Shown here: positions 53,720 through 63,236 of the stretch, piece after piece
Position numbering within the stretch: the stretch's first letter is position 1
Layout: the number at the start of each line of letters is the position of its first letter
Assembly (NCBI RefSeq): GCF_003966895.1
Contig: NZ_AP018449.1
Span: forward strand, 3,613,501-3,677,500
Length of the DNA stretch: 64,000 nucleotides
Direction: 5' to 3'
Origin: Methylomusa anaerophila
Lineage (GTDB): Bacteria; Bacillota; Negativicutes; Sporomusales; Sporomusaceae
The notes under the pieces: generated by a model
What the model was told of the DNA's origin: nothing
The model's input: only the letters and a program-made list of their open reading frames with translations
Database searches by the model: none
Program-made: the position numbers and the translations under genes

Positions 53720-53817
53720 ACGCATTAAAGAAAACAATCCGGGTATTAGGACGCTTCGATGCTGTCGCTTAACCTGAGCTTATCCTAATACCCGGATGTT
53801 CCAATTCTTTAATGCGT
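53720..53817. repeat. Palindromic repeat family, copy D (most complete)
   Basis: Two nested inverted repeats: outer ACGCATTAAAGAA / TTCTTTAATGCGT (13 bp, perfect) and inner ATCCGGGTATTAGGA / TCCTAATACCCGGAT (15 bp, perfect), with centre CGCTTCGATGCTGTCGCTTAACCTGAGCTTA. The remainder of 53676-54022 holds nothing else I recognise. Confidence 0.9.
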
Positions 53818-54022
53818 TGTTATTAGATCTCGAAAAATTCACAGATTTCAAAAATTCATCTTGACCATATTGATAGCAGGAAATATAATATTTGGTATGG
53901 CCGGAGTAAGCACATAATATCAATTTCGCGTATGCTACATAAAATATATCCTTAGTTTTGTGTGAACAGGAACTATAGAAATAAACGGAATATATAGTAA
54001 TTCCAATTCTGGGAGGAAAATC

Positions 54023-55270
54023 ATGACAAATAGTTTTGCGGCTACCCATGCCAAAGGGAAATTAGCCACCGACACAATCTTTGGAGCGGGTTCTGCTGCC
54101 AATCAAGCTGTGACCAGGTTCGGTAAGGACAAGGTAGTTAATGCTACCATTGGTGTGATCTTGGATGACAATGAAATGCTTGTTTGTCTTCCTACTGTAG
54201 AAAAAGTCTTTCGTAATTTGCCTATAACCGAAGTCACTAATTATGCTCCTATTGCCGGCTTGCCGGATTTTTTGGAAGCCGCTGCCGCACTGACATTCGC
54301 CGAAAATCGTCCTGATGCCTATATAAACGCGGTTGCTACCGCCGGCGGATCAGGAGTAATTCATCATACGATTTGGAATTATTCCGAAATAGGTGATACT
54401 CTGCTCACGTCAGACTGGTACTGGGACCCCTATAAAGTGCTCTGTGAAGATGCTCTCCGAAAGATTGATACATATTCTTTATTTGATGAAAATGGGAAAT
54501 TTAACATCAAATCTTTTGAAAGCAAAGTTAACGAGTTGTTGGCGAAACAGAACAATCTGGTGATTATCATAAATACTCCTGCTCACAACCCAACCGGCTA
54601 CAACCTGACTGACAGTGAGTGGGATCAGATATTAGATGTTGTATCGGCCGCCACCCGGAGTAAAGAAAAACGAATTGTTCTTCTCGTGGATATTGCCTAT
54701 ATCGATTATGCCGGCGATAAAAATGAATCCCGCGGATTCATGAAAAAATTTGGTAACATGCCGGACGATATTTTGGTTGTACTGGCGTTCAGCATGTCTA
54801 AAGGATATACTATGTACGGCCAACGCACCGGGGCGATGATCGGCATATCCAAGAATAAAGATGTTGTTAAAGAGTTTGAGGATATAAACCAATTTACCAG
54901 TCGGGCAACCTGGTCCAATATAAACCGCGGGTGTATGAAACTATTATCCACTATTTACAATGACAAAGCTGTTTTGGCCCAGGTTGAGGCCGAAAGAGGC
55001 ACCTGTTACCGGATGATACAAGAACGAGCCGCTGTCTTTATGCGTGAAGCTAAAGCCGTTAACCTGTTTATGCTCCCTTATGTTGCCGGGTTCTTTTTAA
55101 CCATTCCGGCCCAAAAACCCAATGCTGTCTGTGACAAGTTGCACGAAGACAACGTTTACGCAGTTCCGTTGGATAAAGGCGTGCGTATTGCGGTATGCGC
55201 CGTTCCAGCAACCAAAATCAGCGGCATGGCCGGAAAAGTGGTAAAAGCTTTAGCGGCAGTCGAAGGATAG
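54023..55270 (+). CDS. Class I/II pyridoxal-phosphate aminotransferase
   Basis: A 415-residue fold-type I aminotransferase. Motifs: NYAPIAGLPDFLEAAAAL, TAGGSGVIHHTIWNYSEIGD, IINTPAHNPTGYNLTDSEW, VDIAYIDYAGD, and the PLP lysine in AFSMSKGYTMYGQRTG. It resembles aromatic/aspartate-type aminotransferases, but the amino donor cannot be set from sequence alone. GGGAGGA precedes the ATG. Confidence 0.9.
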   Translation: MTNSFAATHAKGKLATDTIFGAGSAANQAVTRFGKDKVVNATIGVILDDNEMLVCLPTVEKVFRNLPITEVTNYAPIAGLPDFLEAAAALTFAENRPDAYINAVATAGGSGVIHHTIWNYSEIGDTLLTSDWYWDPYKVLCEDALRKIDTYSLFDENGKFNIKSFESKVNELLAKQNNLVIIINTPAHNPTGYNLTDSEWDQILDVVSAATRSKEKRIVLLVDIAYIDYAGDKNESRGFMKKFGNMPDDILVVLAFSMSKGYTMYGQRTGAMIGISKNKDVVKEFEDINQFTSRATWSNINRGCMKLLSTIYNDKAVLAQVEAERGTCYRMIQERAAVFMREAKAVNLFMLPYVAGFFLTIPAQKPNAVCDKLHEDNVYAVPLDKGVRIAVCAVPATKISGMAGKVVKALAAVEG

Positions 55271-55285
55271 AAGGATAGAATATGT

Positions 55286-55315
55286 AAAACCAGGGCGGGA
55301 AGCCTTGGTTTTTTA
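55286..55315 (+). terminator. Terminator after the aminotransferase gene
   Basis: AAAACCAGGG / CCTTGGTTTT with one G-U pair, then TTATTTTA. Confidence 0.8.
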
Positions 55316-55427
55316 TTTTAACATAAACTTAACATCCCGCTAACCTTCTGATAACAATTATCGCATATAATTTAATAGCGAAAACTTTTGTATACATAAT
55401 AAGTTAATAGGCAAAGGGGGTGCAGGT

Positions 55428-56231
55428 ATGAGCCAAACAGCGTTGCTGGTTCAGGATGAAGAAAGACTTCAGCATGCAACAAACTTGGATATGATAGACT
55501 ATAAAGAAGCAGAAGTAAGTTTCAGGGTAGAATTTTGTCTTGATTATATTGAGCAGGAAATCAGCCGGTTTTTTAACGATTGTACGGATAATGTAAGCTT
55601 CTATGTGAAACGAGTTATGGCGGGTGAAGAAAAACTTTATCTTAATTCTCTGTACACCCAGGTAGTTCCCTTGGCTGAGCTCGAAGCAGTCTTGGAACAC
55701 GTAAAAACAAGAATTCAGCAAGAATTATATTTGTGTTTTAATATTATGTCGCCTGATATCACAAATGCCGGAAAAACGTATAACGCAAATGACGTAAGCA
55801 GCCTAACCGCTCTGGCTGAATTGTGGATGGAATACCAAAACACCATGGTGGTAATGGCTACAGTTACTGAAATTGCTGATAAACTATGGCAAAACAGCTT
55901 GGAACACATCCAACCGGTGAAATTGCCTAAGAAAGTAATTGAACATTTCAAATTTGGCAGTGAATTTATGCATATAATTGATTGCGATGTGCGGCAGCAA
56001 GCCGGATGGTGTCGCGATACTTTGATTAAGCGTATTACAGGCGTACTGACCAACATAAAATTACGATTGATACGGGAACTAAGTGCAGCAACTGCCGGCA
56101 CTTTTTATGAAATTTTGGATAAATCAAAGTTGAATTATTACCCCAATACGGCGAAGAAAAACACAAAACGTTTTTCCAACAGGAAGAATTTGGGTAATCG
56201 GTTTAATAACCTAGTACCTCATCTGTATTAA
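55428..56231 (+). CDS. Uncharacterised 267-residue protein
   Basis: A mostly helical, soluble protein with an acidic N-terminal half (YKEAEVSFRVEFCLDYIEQE) and a strongly basic, Asn-rich tail (KKNTKRFSNRKNLGNRFNNL). No membrane segment, no catalytic motif, no family recognised. GGGGGTG lies before the ATG. A palindromic element follows at once. Confidence 0.65.
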   Translation: MSQTALLVQDEERLQHATNLDMIDYKEAEVSFRVEFCLDYIEQEISRFFNDCTDNVSFYVKRVMAGEEKLYLNSLYTQVVPLAELEAVLEHVKTRIQQELYLCFNIMSPDITNAGKTYNANDVSSLTALAELWMEYQNTMVVMATVTEIADKLWQNSLEHIQPVKLPKKVIEHFKFGSEFMHIIDCDVRQQAGWCRDTLIKRITGVLTNIKLRLIRELSAATAGTFYEILDKSKLNYYPNTAKKNTKRFSNRKNLGNRFNNLVPHLY

Positions 56232-56239
56232 AACTATAG

Positions 56240-56348
56240 CTAATTTAGCGAGGATTTTTTTGGTCTGCGAGGCGGAGGAGCCGCGCAGATCGGGAATCTG
56301 CAAGGTGACGACAACGAAGCAGGGCGGAAAAAGACCGCTAAATTAGCA
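56240..56348. mobile_element. 109-bp inverted-repeat element
   Basis: Ends GCTAATTTAGCG...TTTTTGGTCT and AGACCGCTAAATTAGC are inverted repeats; an inner stem GCAGAT/ATCTGC lies in a GC-rich centre (GCGAGGCGGAGGAGCCGCGC). It is non-coding. The rest of 56349-56553 shows no clear feature. Confidence 0.65.
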
Positions 56349-56553
56349 GAGATTTTAATGCGGATGAGGTACTGATCACTCTTAATGATGCCGTGACTCT
56401 TTAATAGGTTTCTGAAGTCTACAGACGGCATACCAAGTCTCGCTAAGCCACTCGGATCTAATATCTGGGTGGCTTTTTGACGTTTTCTTAGACAAACATC
56501 ATTAGTATGATCCTGCACAAAGCGTATATGCGTGGTTAATTTTGGAGAATATA

Positions 56554-56589
56554 AATCAATGGTGCAATATTAATCAATGGTGCAATATT
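56554..56589 (+). repeat. Two 18-bp tandem repeats
   Basis: AATCAATGGTGCAATATT occurs twice, exactly, about 50 bp before the start of the 56638 gene. Confidence 0.9.
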
Positions 56590-56637
56590 AATATTTGTAT
56601 GGAATAGAAACAGGAAAGGAAGGAAAGCATATAAATT

Positions 56638-57279
56638 ATGGAAAGACAAGCAAACATGGATGGGCAAGATAACCGGCGCGGGCAGATATCGAAGCGGGGG
56701 GCACGGAGCCGGCGTATGCGGGATAAGGCATTAAAATCCATAAACGAAGAAACGGTAACCGGTCTGGAACAAGCATTTGAAGCAAAGTTAGCTGCTTTAA
56801 GAGTGTATGAACAAAAGTTGGAGGGCATCAGTGATCCATACGCCCGAAAAACTCTGGATAATCTTATTGTGCAGGAACAGGCGCAGCTTCTTCACTTAGC
56901 CGACTTAATTGATTTGGTTGAGCAAAGTCCGGGTATGAGCAAATTGGCGCGGACACAGCGAAGGATATCGCACCAAATGCGATCGCCCGCCGGTAAAAGC
57001 GTTGTACTGGGATTGGGAGCTGCCGTTTTAGGATTTTTGTTATTGCCTACGGTAAGAAAAGCCTTACATCCCGTCGCTGTTAAAGCTATGCAAGGAATTA
57101 TGGAGTTTTCTGAACAAGCGCAAGGAATGATGGCGGGAGTAAAGGAGGATATTGAAGATTTGGTGAGTGAGGCTGAATTTGAAAGATTTAAAACTTCCTT
57201 TGAAATACCTGAGGTTAATCCGGAGCAAATGACCGACATGGCTGAAACTATTGGTCCGGATGATCCGGAGGGCAAATGA
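56638..57279 (+). CDS. Membrane protein related to the 63237 gene product
   Basis: A 213-residue protein: a basic N-terminal part (SKRGARSRRMRDKALKSINE), a helical middle (residues ~40-105), one hydrophobic segment (residues ~120-140, SVVLGLGAAVLGFLLLPTVR) and an amphipathic acidic tail (VKEDIEDLVSEAEFERFKTS). The part from SPAGKSVVLG to VSEAEFE resembles most of the 106-residue protein at 63237 (HPATLVMAGAALALTFPPTR; VEEVEDIVAEAKERT). Function unknown; position suggests a link to the double P-type ATPase. AAGGAAGG precedes the ATG. Confidence 0.7.
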   Translation: MERQANMDGQDNRRGQISKRGARSRRMRDKALKSINEETVTGLEQAFEAKLAALRVYEQKLEGISDPYARKTLDNLIVQEQAQLLHLADLIDLVEQSPGMSKLARTQRRISHQMRSPAGKSVVLGLGAAVLGFLLLPTVRKALHPVAVKAMQGIMEFSEQAQGMMAGVKEDIEDLVSEAEFERFKTSFEIPEVNPEQMTDMAETIGPDDPEGK

Positions 57280-57407
57280 ACTCGTCCAGCTAATGCTGGA
57301 CGTCAAAACTTGGAATGAGGGGACTCGGCCGCAACGATATTTAACGATACTTATAAAAGCGGGAGTCTCAAAATTGGATAAAGATCTGATAGTGAGGAGG
57401 TGAAAGC

Positions 57408-57707
57408 TTGATCAATGATGTGCAGGATGTTAAGGATGTTGCCAAGGAGAAATCCCGGCAACTTAACTGCGAGATAGATAAGGAACTGAAGTTGCAGGAG
57501 AGACTTAATAGAATTGCCCATGATTTACGCGATGCGGTTGATATGACGATTGAAATGCGTCAACAGTCGCCGCAAAGTAAAGGGGAAGTAACCAGACTGT
57601 GGGAAAATTTCTTGGGGCAGTTCCTGGGGTACATTAAACATCGGAGTAAAGAAAGCAAGGATAATCTGTTGAGCGGGATTTCCTGGACGAGAATGAAGTT
57701 GTTCTAA
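57408..57707 (+). CDS. Small helical protein before the double ATPase
   Basis: A 99-residue soluble, helical protein (KEKSRQLNCEIDKELKLQER) starting at TTG with GAGGAGGTG 5-6 nt upstream. No family recognised. It is followed by two hairpins and then the P-type ATPase gene. Confidence 0.65.
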   Translation: MINDVQDVKDVAKEKSRQLNCEIDKELKLQERLNRIAHDLRDAVDMTIEMRQQSPQSKGEVTRLWENFLGQFLGYIKHRSKESKDNLLSGISWTRMKLF

Positions 57708-57756
57708 TAGGAGAATAATAAAATTATAATGTGATACGGTGGGTGTAGCGACCCAC

Positions 57757-57791
57757 GGCAGCAAGGACTACCTGTCCTTGCTGCCAGTTTT
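57757..57791 (+). terminator. Terminator or attenuator directly before the ATPase gene
   Basis: Perfect 11-bp arms GGCAGCAAGGA / TCCTTGCTGCC, then AGTTTTTTG. A smaller hairpin (GTGGGT/ACCCAC) abuts it upstream. The ATPase ribosome site (GAGGAGGAG) is only ~40 bp further on and no promoter is evident between, so read-through may be regulated. Confidence 0.8.
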
Positions 57792-57839
57792 TTGAAGCTT
57801 AATCTGATCAGAATTAAGATCCCCGAGGAGGAGAAGAAA

Positions 57840-60800
57840 TTGCAATCATGTCTGTCAGTGGTGGAACCTGTTTGCTTATTGCCGGGAAGAATCCGCGTCA
57901 GTGTGAGCGGGCTCTACCGTAACCCGGTTTTTGCGAAAGAACTGACTCGTCAGTTAAGTCAAACAGCCGGGGTGAAAATTGTCAGTGCCAGTCCTCTAAC
58001 CGGCCGGACATTAGTTGTTTTTGATGAAAGCGCCATTTCTTTCCCGGCCATCAAACGTGAAATGGAAAAGATAGGTCGATTCTTTATTCCAATTCCGCCG
58101 CTGGCCCCGAAACAGCAGTGCGGTCATACGACCCAAGCAGCAGCAATGCCGACCGCAGACCGGGTGAAGAATATCGCCAAGGGGATTTTATCTGTGCCGG
58201 TAATCTATGCTGCTGCTACCGGTGGTGTACTGGCAGCTCTTATAGGCAAACGGGCACTCTTAGGTGTTTCGCCGTTGGCCCGGTCGCAAAAGATATTCAA
58301 TCTTGCTGCGTTGACCACTATTGTGGCGGGATATCCGGTTTTAAAAGACGGACTGTCCCATTTGGCAAAGAAGAAGCAGATTAACTCGGATTTAATTATT
58401 TTTCTTGCCACCCTGATCTTGTTAGCTATGCGGGAAAGCCTAACCGGACTGTCAGTGCTTTGGATCGTGCATTTGAGTAATTTATTTCAGTATGTTATGC
58501 AAGCCAGGTCACGGGCTTCCATTGAGGCAATCTTGGCAGGAAAACAACAGTCGGCACGGGTATTCGTGAACGGTAAATCACGGCTTATTTCCGCTCAAAA
58601 CGTAAAAGCAGGTGATGTCGTCGTCGTCCATTCCGGTGAAAGAATTTCTGTTGATGGGCGCGTCAGCGGCGGTAAAGCAACAGTGACTCAGGCCGCGGTT
58701 ACCGGGGAGTATTATCCTGTCGCCAAACGGGTAGGAGACGACGTTTTTGCCGGGGCGATGGTAGAGGCGGGATCTATTAAAATACAAACTGAAAAAGCCG
58801 GTCAAGATACTGCAATTTATGATGTTATACGAATGGTTCAGCGTAGCGGTTCCCTGCGCGCCAGCGGATTATCAGGTGAAGTCTATTCGGCCAAAATCGT
58901 ACCGTGGACAATTGCTATTGCAGTCGGCATTTTTTTATTAACAAGAGACTTTAATCGCAGCTTGGCCATATTGCTTGCCGGTTGTCCGGCCACAGTGGTA
59001 TTAGCCAGACAGAGCGCTCTAGGCACTGCCGTTGCCCGTGCTGCCAGACATGGAATATTTGTCAAGGACGCGCGGCATTTAGAAACGGCAGGCTTAGCAG
59101 ATACGGTACTTTTTGATAAAACCGGCACCTTGACCTCTGCTAAACCGCAAGTAGCTGAACTTGTACCATGTACGAAGACAATGTCGGCCGAAGATCTTTT
59201 GATTATGGCCGCCTCCGCTGAGAAAGCTACCAGTCATCCTTTGGCCCGCATGTTGGTTGAAGAGGCAAAAACCCGGAATTTATCATTACGTCCGGCAGAT
59301 GAGAACCATTTGGTTGTTGGACGGGGAGTTCGCGCCACCATTGACGGCAAAGAAATTTTAGTAGGTAATGAGCAGTTTATGGTGGAAGAAAAAATTGATA
59401 TGCGCCAAATAAAGGCCCGTGCTGCCCGGATGCGACATTTGGGCAATAGCGTTTTATACGTGGCGGTGGCAAGAAAACTAGCCGGCATTATCAGCATTTC
59501 CGATACAATTCGGGCCGAAAGCCGAGAAGCGGTTGAAAATTTAAGGGTAGTCGGAATTGAACAAATCGGTTTGTTGACCGGTGATACTATTCATTCGGCA
59601 GAGACAGTGGCAAAGCAATTGGGGCTATCGGAACATTGGAGTGGCATGCTGCCGGAAGATAAGGTAAACCTAGTCAAGGACATGAAGGCTAACGGACACA
59701 GAATCATGATGGTTGGTGACGGGGTCAATGATTCCCCGGCTATGGCGGCTGCGGATACCGGAGTGGCGTTAGGAGCAGGCGGTACAGATTGGGCAATTAA
59801 ATCCGCCGGTATTGTTTTGTCAAGTGACGATCCGCGAAAAATTGCAGAAACAATTCAAATTAGTAATCACACCATGGAAATTATGAGGCAGAACATGTCC
59901 TTGGCGGTAGGTCTAAATGTAATCGGTATAGCGCTGGCTGTTTCCCGTTTTATTTCGCCTGTAACTGCCGCTATTTTGCAAAACATCAGTACGGTTGCTG
60001 TCATCTGCAATTCTGCCCGACTGCTATCAGGTTCCACCAAGTCATCCTTGGCTGAAGCAAAGGTTTTTCCAATAAAATCCCACTATAGCAGTAGCAAAAT
60101 TAGCAAAATTAACAATGTCAACAATAGTAACAATAGTAACAATGTCAACAATGTTAACATTGTTACTGAAGATGCAAAAAATAAATCGCGGCGGTTTGAG
60201 AGTTCTCCGTCAGGTGCTATGACCACAAAGCAGATAGATTTGCAGCGTTTTGCCAACGACAAACCGGAAATGGCGGTAAGCAAGCATAAAAATAATCTGG
60301 TATATTTCCGCTCGAAATGTGATGCTGCTAATTATTTTCCCCTGGTGACCAATCAGGCGCAGGTTCACGACGATCATTGGCACTCTATGCCGTTAGAGTC
60401 GGTTTGTGAACGGTTTGAAACCTTACCCCGCATTGGTCTGACCGGAAATGAGAGTTCCCGTCGCCGGCAAATATACGGGACAAACTTGCTGGCGGAAGGG
60501 GAGAAAGAAAGTTTTTGGCAGTTATTTAAAAACCAGTTTAAGGATTTTATGGTACAAGTGCTGCTGGGGGCGGTAGGCATTTCCTTCTTCCTGGGTAAGG
60601 GTAAAGATGCGCTGCTGACGCTAGCTATCTTAATGGCCAACGCCTGGTTAGGGGCAGCGCAGGAAAAGCAGGCGGAAAAATCAATGGATGCACTGCAAAA
60701 AATGACGGCGCCTCAAGCCAGGGTTATAAGGGATGGTTGCATAACCAAAATCAACGCTCAAGATCTTGTCCCGGGAGATATTCTTGTTCTGGAAGCCGGG

Positions 60801-63173
60801 GACCGAATTCCGGCAGACGCCCGGCTTTTAACAACGATCCATTTTGAAGCGGAAGAAGCATCATTAACAGGTGAAACCGTATCAGCAAAGAAAAACTATA
60901 GATTCACAGGTCCGGCGGCATTAACTCTTGGCGATCGCAAAAATATGGTATACATGGGTACAAGTGTGTCTCGCGGCCGGGGAACAGCTGTTGTTGTTGC
61001 CACAGGCATGAATACTGAAATGGGTAAAATCGCTTCGTTAATTCAACAGCATAGTAATGAAGCTACTCCGCTTCAACGCCGGCTGGAAGAATTAGGACGA
61101 TATCTGGTTTACGGCTGCCTGGCCGTTTCCGGTATTGTGTTCATCGCCGGATTAATGAGAGGACTGCCGCTAATACAGATGTTACAGACTGCTGCCAGTT
61201 TGGCAGTGGCCGCCATACCCGAAGGGCTTACAGCCATAGTGGTTATTGCCTTGGCTATGGGGGTTAAGCGTATGACCAAAAGGAATATTATTGTTCGCCA
61301 ACTTTCCTCTATTGAGACATTGGGTTGTGCAAGTGTAATTTGCTCCGACAAGACGGGAACTTTAACTAAGAACGAAATGACAGTTCGCTCCATATATAGC
61401 GGCGGGCGGCAATGGCGTATAAGCGGTGAGGGATACGAACCGCAGGGAGAGTTTATTCAAAACGGGCAAACGGTTGATACTAACAGCATCACAGCCGATG
61501 AAAGTCTAGCCCGGACTCTCGTTGCCGGGGCTTTATGCAATAATGCGAAACTATGCCAGCAGGTCAAACACTCCCGCATCGTTTCCCTGGATGACCGTCG
61601 CGCCGGCGGCTGGAGTATGGCCGGTGATCCCACAGAAGGCGCGTTAGTGGTAGCCGCGGCTAAAGCGGGAATATGGTGCCATGACTTAGAAAAAATGTAT
61701 AAAAGGGAAAAAGAGATACCATTTGAACCGGAACGGCGGATGATGTCTGTTGTTTGCTCAAAAATGGAAAAATCGGCAGAACTAGAAAAAGAAAGCAAAA
61801 TATTATATACCAAAGGAGCGCCGGATACAGTGCTTTCGGCTTGTACCCACTACCTCCTGCCAGACGGGGACATTATTCCGCTGGGGGATGAAGAACGGGA
61901 AAGAATACTGCGAGCAAATGAGCAAATGACCGGCGAGGCTTTACGTGTACTGGCAACTGCTTTTCGCCCGTTTAGCTCAGATGCGGAGGATAACGTTGAA
62001 AACCTGGAACAAGGTTTAGTATTTTGTGGCCTCGTCGGGATGATTGACCCGCCGCGCCCGGAGGTTCTGCCGGCTATCGCCAAATGTCACCGGGCCGGCA
62101 TTAAGGTCGTTATGATTACCGGTGATCATCCCAATACGGCCAAGGCCATTGCGAAAGAGCTGGGGATTTTTGACTCAGATAACAGGATTGTATTGGGACG
62201 CGAAATTGATCAGATGAGTGATGCCGAACTCGCGGCAGTAACCGGCAATGCCACAGTTTTTGCCCGTACATCGCCGCATCATAAATTAAAGATTGTGAAA
62301 GCTTTTAAAGATAAGGGATTCGTTGTTGCCATGACCGGTGACGGCGTTAATGACGCGCCGGCGGTAAAAGCGGCCGATATCGGCATTGCCATGGGTATAA
62401 CCGGAACTGATGTCACCAAGGAAGCTGCAAGTATGACTCTTGCTGATGACAATTTTGCAACAATTGTCAAGGCAATAGAGGAAGGACGTTCCATATACGC
62501 CAACATACGTAAATCAATTCGTTACCTTGTAGCCACCAATGTGGGTGAGGTTGTTATGATGTTATTGGCAGTGCTCCTAGGGCTGCCGTTGCCGCTGTTA
62601 CCCCTTCAGCTTTTATGGATAAATCTTGTAGGCGATGGGTTGCCTGCTGTTGCCCTTGTTAATGATCCGCCGTCTAAAGATATTATGAACCATCCCCCAA
62701 GAAGTGCGGATGATAGCGTTTTGGCCGGCGGCCTTGGCAGAAAGGTCCTGACAAGAGGAGTACTCATCGGTGTCGCCAGTTTAGGATTGTATGCGTGGAA
62801 GCTTATGAGCAGCGGTAATGTGACCGTTGCCCGCACAATGGTTTTAGCGCAGCTTGCTATCAGTCAGTTCATGCATATATTTGACTGCCGTATGGAAAAA
62901 CAAGCGGGAAAGGTAGGCCTGTTAAGCAATTTGCCGCTTGTTGCCGCAGTTGCGCTATCCATGGCCATGGTTATCGGGGCTATTCACATTCCTGGACTTC
63001 AACCCATTTTCACAACTGTACCGCTTTATTGGACAGAGTGGTTGCTGGCTTTGGGAGTGGCCGCTTTCACATCATTGTTAGACATTGCCGCCGTGAGAAT
63101 AACGGAAAAAGCTATACCAGATAGTTCCAAACCTATCGTCCCCTGTGTGCCGGCGCCAATGCCATCCGTATAA
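57840..63173 (+). CDS. Tandem double P-type ATPase (P1B-like plus P2-like)
   Basis: A 1,777-residue protein containing two full P-type ATPases. Half 1: a degenerate HMA-like domain (LLPGRIRVSVSGLYRNPVF), membrane helices with a CPA motif (GCPATVVLA, ~residue 382), DKTGTLT (~427), HPLARM and GDGVNDSPAMAAAD (~627), like P1B heavy-metal pumps but with CPA instead of CPC. An Asn/Ser-rich linker (NNSNNSNNVNNVNIV, ~755-775) follows. Half 2: a cation-ATPase N domain, TGET, AIPEGLTAIVV, DKTGTLTKNEM (~1170) and GDGVNDAPAVKAADIG (~1500), like P2A calcium-type pumps. The start is TTG 57840 with GAGGAGGAG 6 nt upstream. The substrates are unknown. Confidence 0.9.
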   Translation: MQSCLSVVEPVCLLPGRIRVSVSGLYRNPVFAKELTRQLSQTAGVKIVSASPLTGRTLVVFDESAISFPAIKREMEKIGRFFIPIPPLAPKQQCGHTTQAAAMPTADRVKNIAKGILSVPVIYAAATGGVLAALIGKRALLGVSPLARSQKIFNLAALTTIVAGYPVLKDGLSHLAKKKQINSDLIIFLATLILLAMRESLTGLSVLWIVHLSNLFQYVMQARSRASIEAILAGKQQSARVFVNGKSRLISAQNVKAGDVVVVHSGERISVDGRVSGGKATVTQAAVTGEYYPVAKRVGDDVFAGAMVEAGSIKIQTEKAGQDTAIYDVIRMVQRSGSLRASGLSGEVYSAKIVPWTIAIAVGIFLLTRDFNRSLAILLAGCPATVVLARQSALGTAVARAARHGIFVKDARHLETAGLADTVLFDKTGTLTSAKPQVAELVPCTKTMSAEDLLIMAASAEKATSHPLARMLVEEAKTRNLSLRPADENHLVVGRGVRATIDGKEILVGNEQFMVEEKIDMRQIKARAARMRHLGNSVLYVAVARKLAGIISISDTIRAESREAVENLRVVGIEQIGLLTGDTIHSAETVAKQLGLSEHWSGMLPEDKVNLVKDMKANGHRIMMVGDGVNDSPAMAAADTGVALGAGGTDWAIKSAGIVLSSDDPRKIAETIQISNHTMEIMRQNMSLAVGLNVIGIALAVSRFISPVTAAILQNISTVAVICNSARLLSGSTKSSLAEAKVFPIKSHYSSSKISKINNVNNSNNSNNVNNVNIVTEDAKNKSRRFESSPSGAMTTKQIDLQRFANDKPEMAVSKHKNNLVYFRSKCDAANYFPLVTNQAQVHDDHWHSMPLESVCERFETLPRIGLTGNESSRRRQIYGTNLLAEGEKESFWQLFKNQFKDFMVQVLLGAVGISFFLGKGKDALLTLAILMANAWLGAAQEKQAEKSMDALQKMTAPQARVIRDGCITKINAQDLVPGDILVLEAGDRIPADARLLTTIHFEAEEASLTGETVSAKKNYRFTGPAALTLGDRKNMVYMGTSVSRGRGTAVVVATGMNTEMGKIASLIQQHSNEATPLQRRLEELGRYLVYGCLAVSGIVFIAGLMRGLPLIQMLQTAASLAVAAIPEGLTAIVVIALAMGVKRMTKRNIIVRQLSSIETLGCASVICSDKTGTLTKNEMTVRSIYSGGRQWRISGEGYEPQGEFIQNGQTVDTNSITADESLARTLVAGALCNNAKLCQQVKHSRIVSLDDRRAGGWSMAGDPTEGALVVAAAKAGIWCHDLEKMYKREKEIPFEPERRMMSVVCSKMEKSAELEKESKILYTKGAPDTVLSACTHYLLPDGDIIPLGDEERERILRANEQMTGEALRVLATAFRPFSSDAEDNVENLEQGLVFCGLVGMIDPPRPEVLPAIAKCHRAGIKVVMITGDHPNTAKAIAKELGIFDSDNRIVLGREIDQMSDAELAAVTGNATVFARTSPHHKLKIVKAFKDKGFVVAMTGDGVNDAPAVKAADIGIAMGITGTDVTKEAASMTLADDNFATIVKAIEEGRSIYANIRKSIRYLVATNVGEVVMMLLAVLLGLPLPLLPLQLLWINLVGDGLPAVALVNDPPSKDIMNHPPRSADDSVLAGGLGRKVLTRGVLIGVASLGLYAWKLMSSGNVTVARTMVLAQLAISQFMHIFDCRMEKQAGKVGLLSNLPLVAAVALSMAMVIGAIHIPGLQPIFTTVPLYWTEWLLALGVAAFTSLLDIAAVRITEKAIPDSSKPIVPCVPAPMPSV
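60094..60166 (+). repeat. AACAATGTC/AACAATAGT microsatellite in the linker of the double ATPase
   Basis: Near-perfect 9-bp units (AACAATGTC, AACAATAGT) repeat several times and end in the palindrome GTAACAATGTT/AACATTGTTAC. They encode the Asn/Ser/Val linker between the two pumps, in frame. Confidence 0.85.
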
Positions 63174-63210
63174 TAAAAGAGCGTGATCTGTCCGATCACG
63201 CTCTTTTATT
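63172..63210. terminator. Bidirectional terminator
   Basis: Perfect 17-bp arms AATAAAAGAGCGTGATC / GATCACGCTCTTTTATT, loop TGTCC, placed between the convergent double-ATPase and 63237 genes; T-rich on both strands. Confidence 0.92.
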
Positions 63211-63236
63211 ATAGCTGTAATTAGTATTACGCGAGT

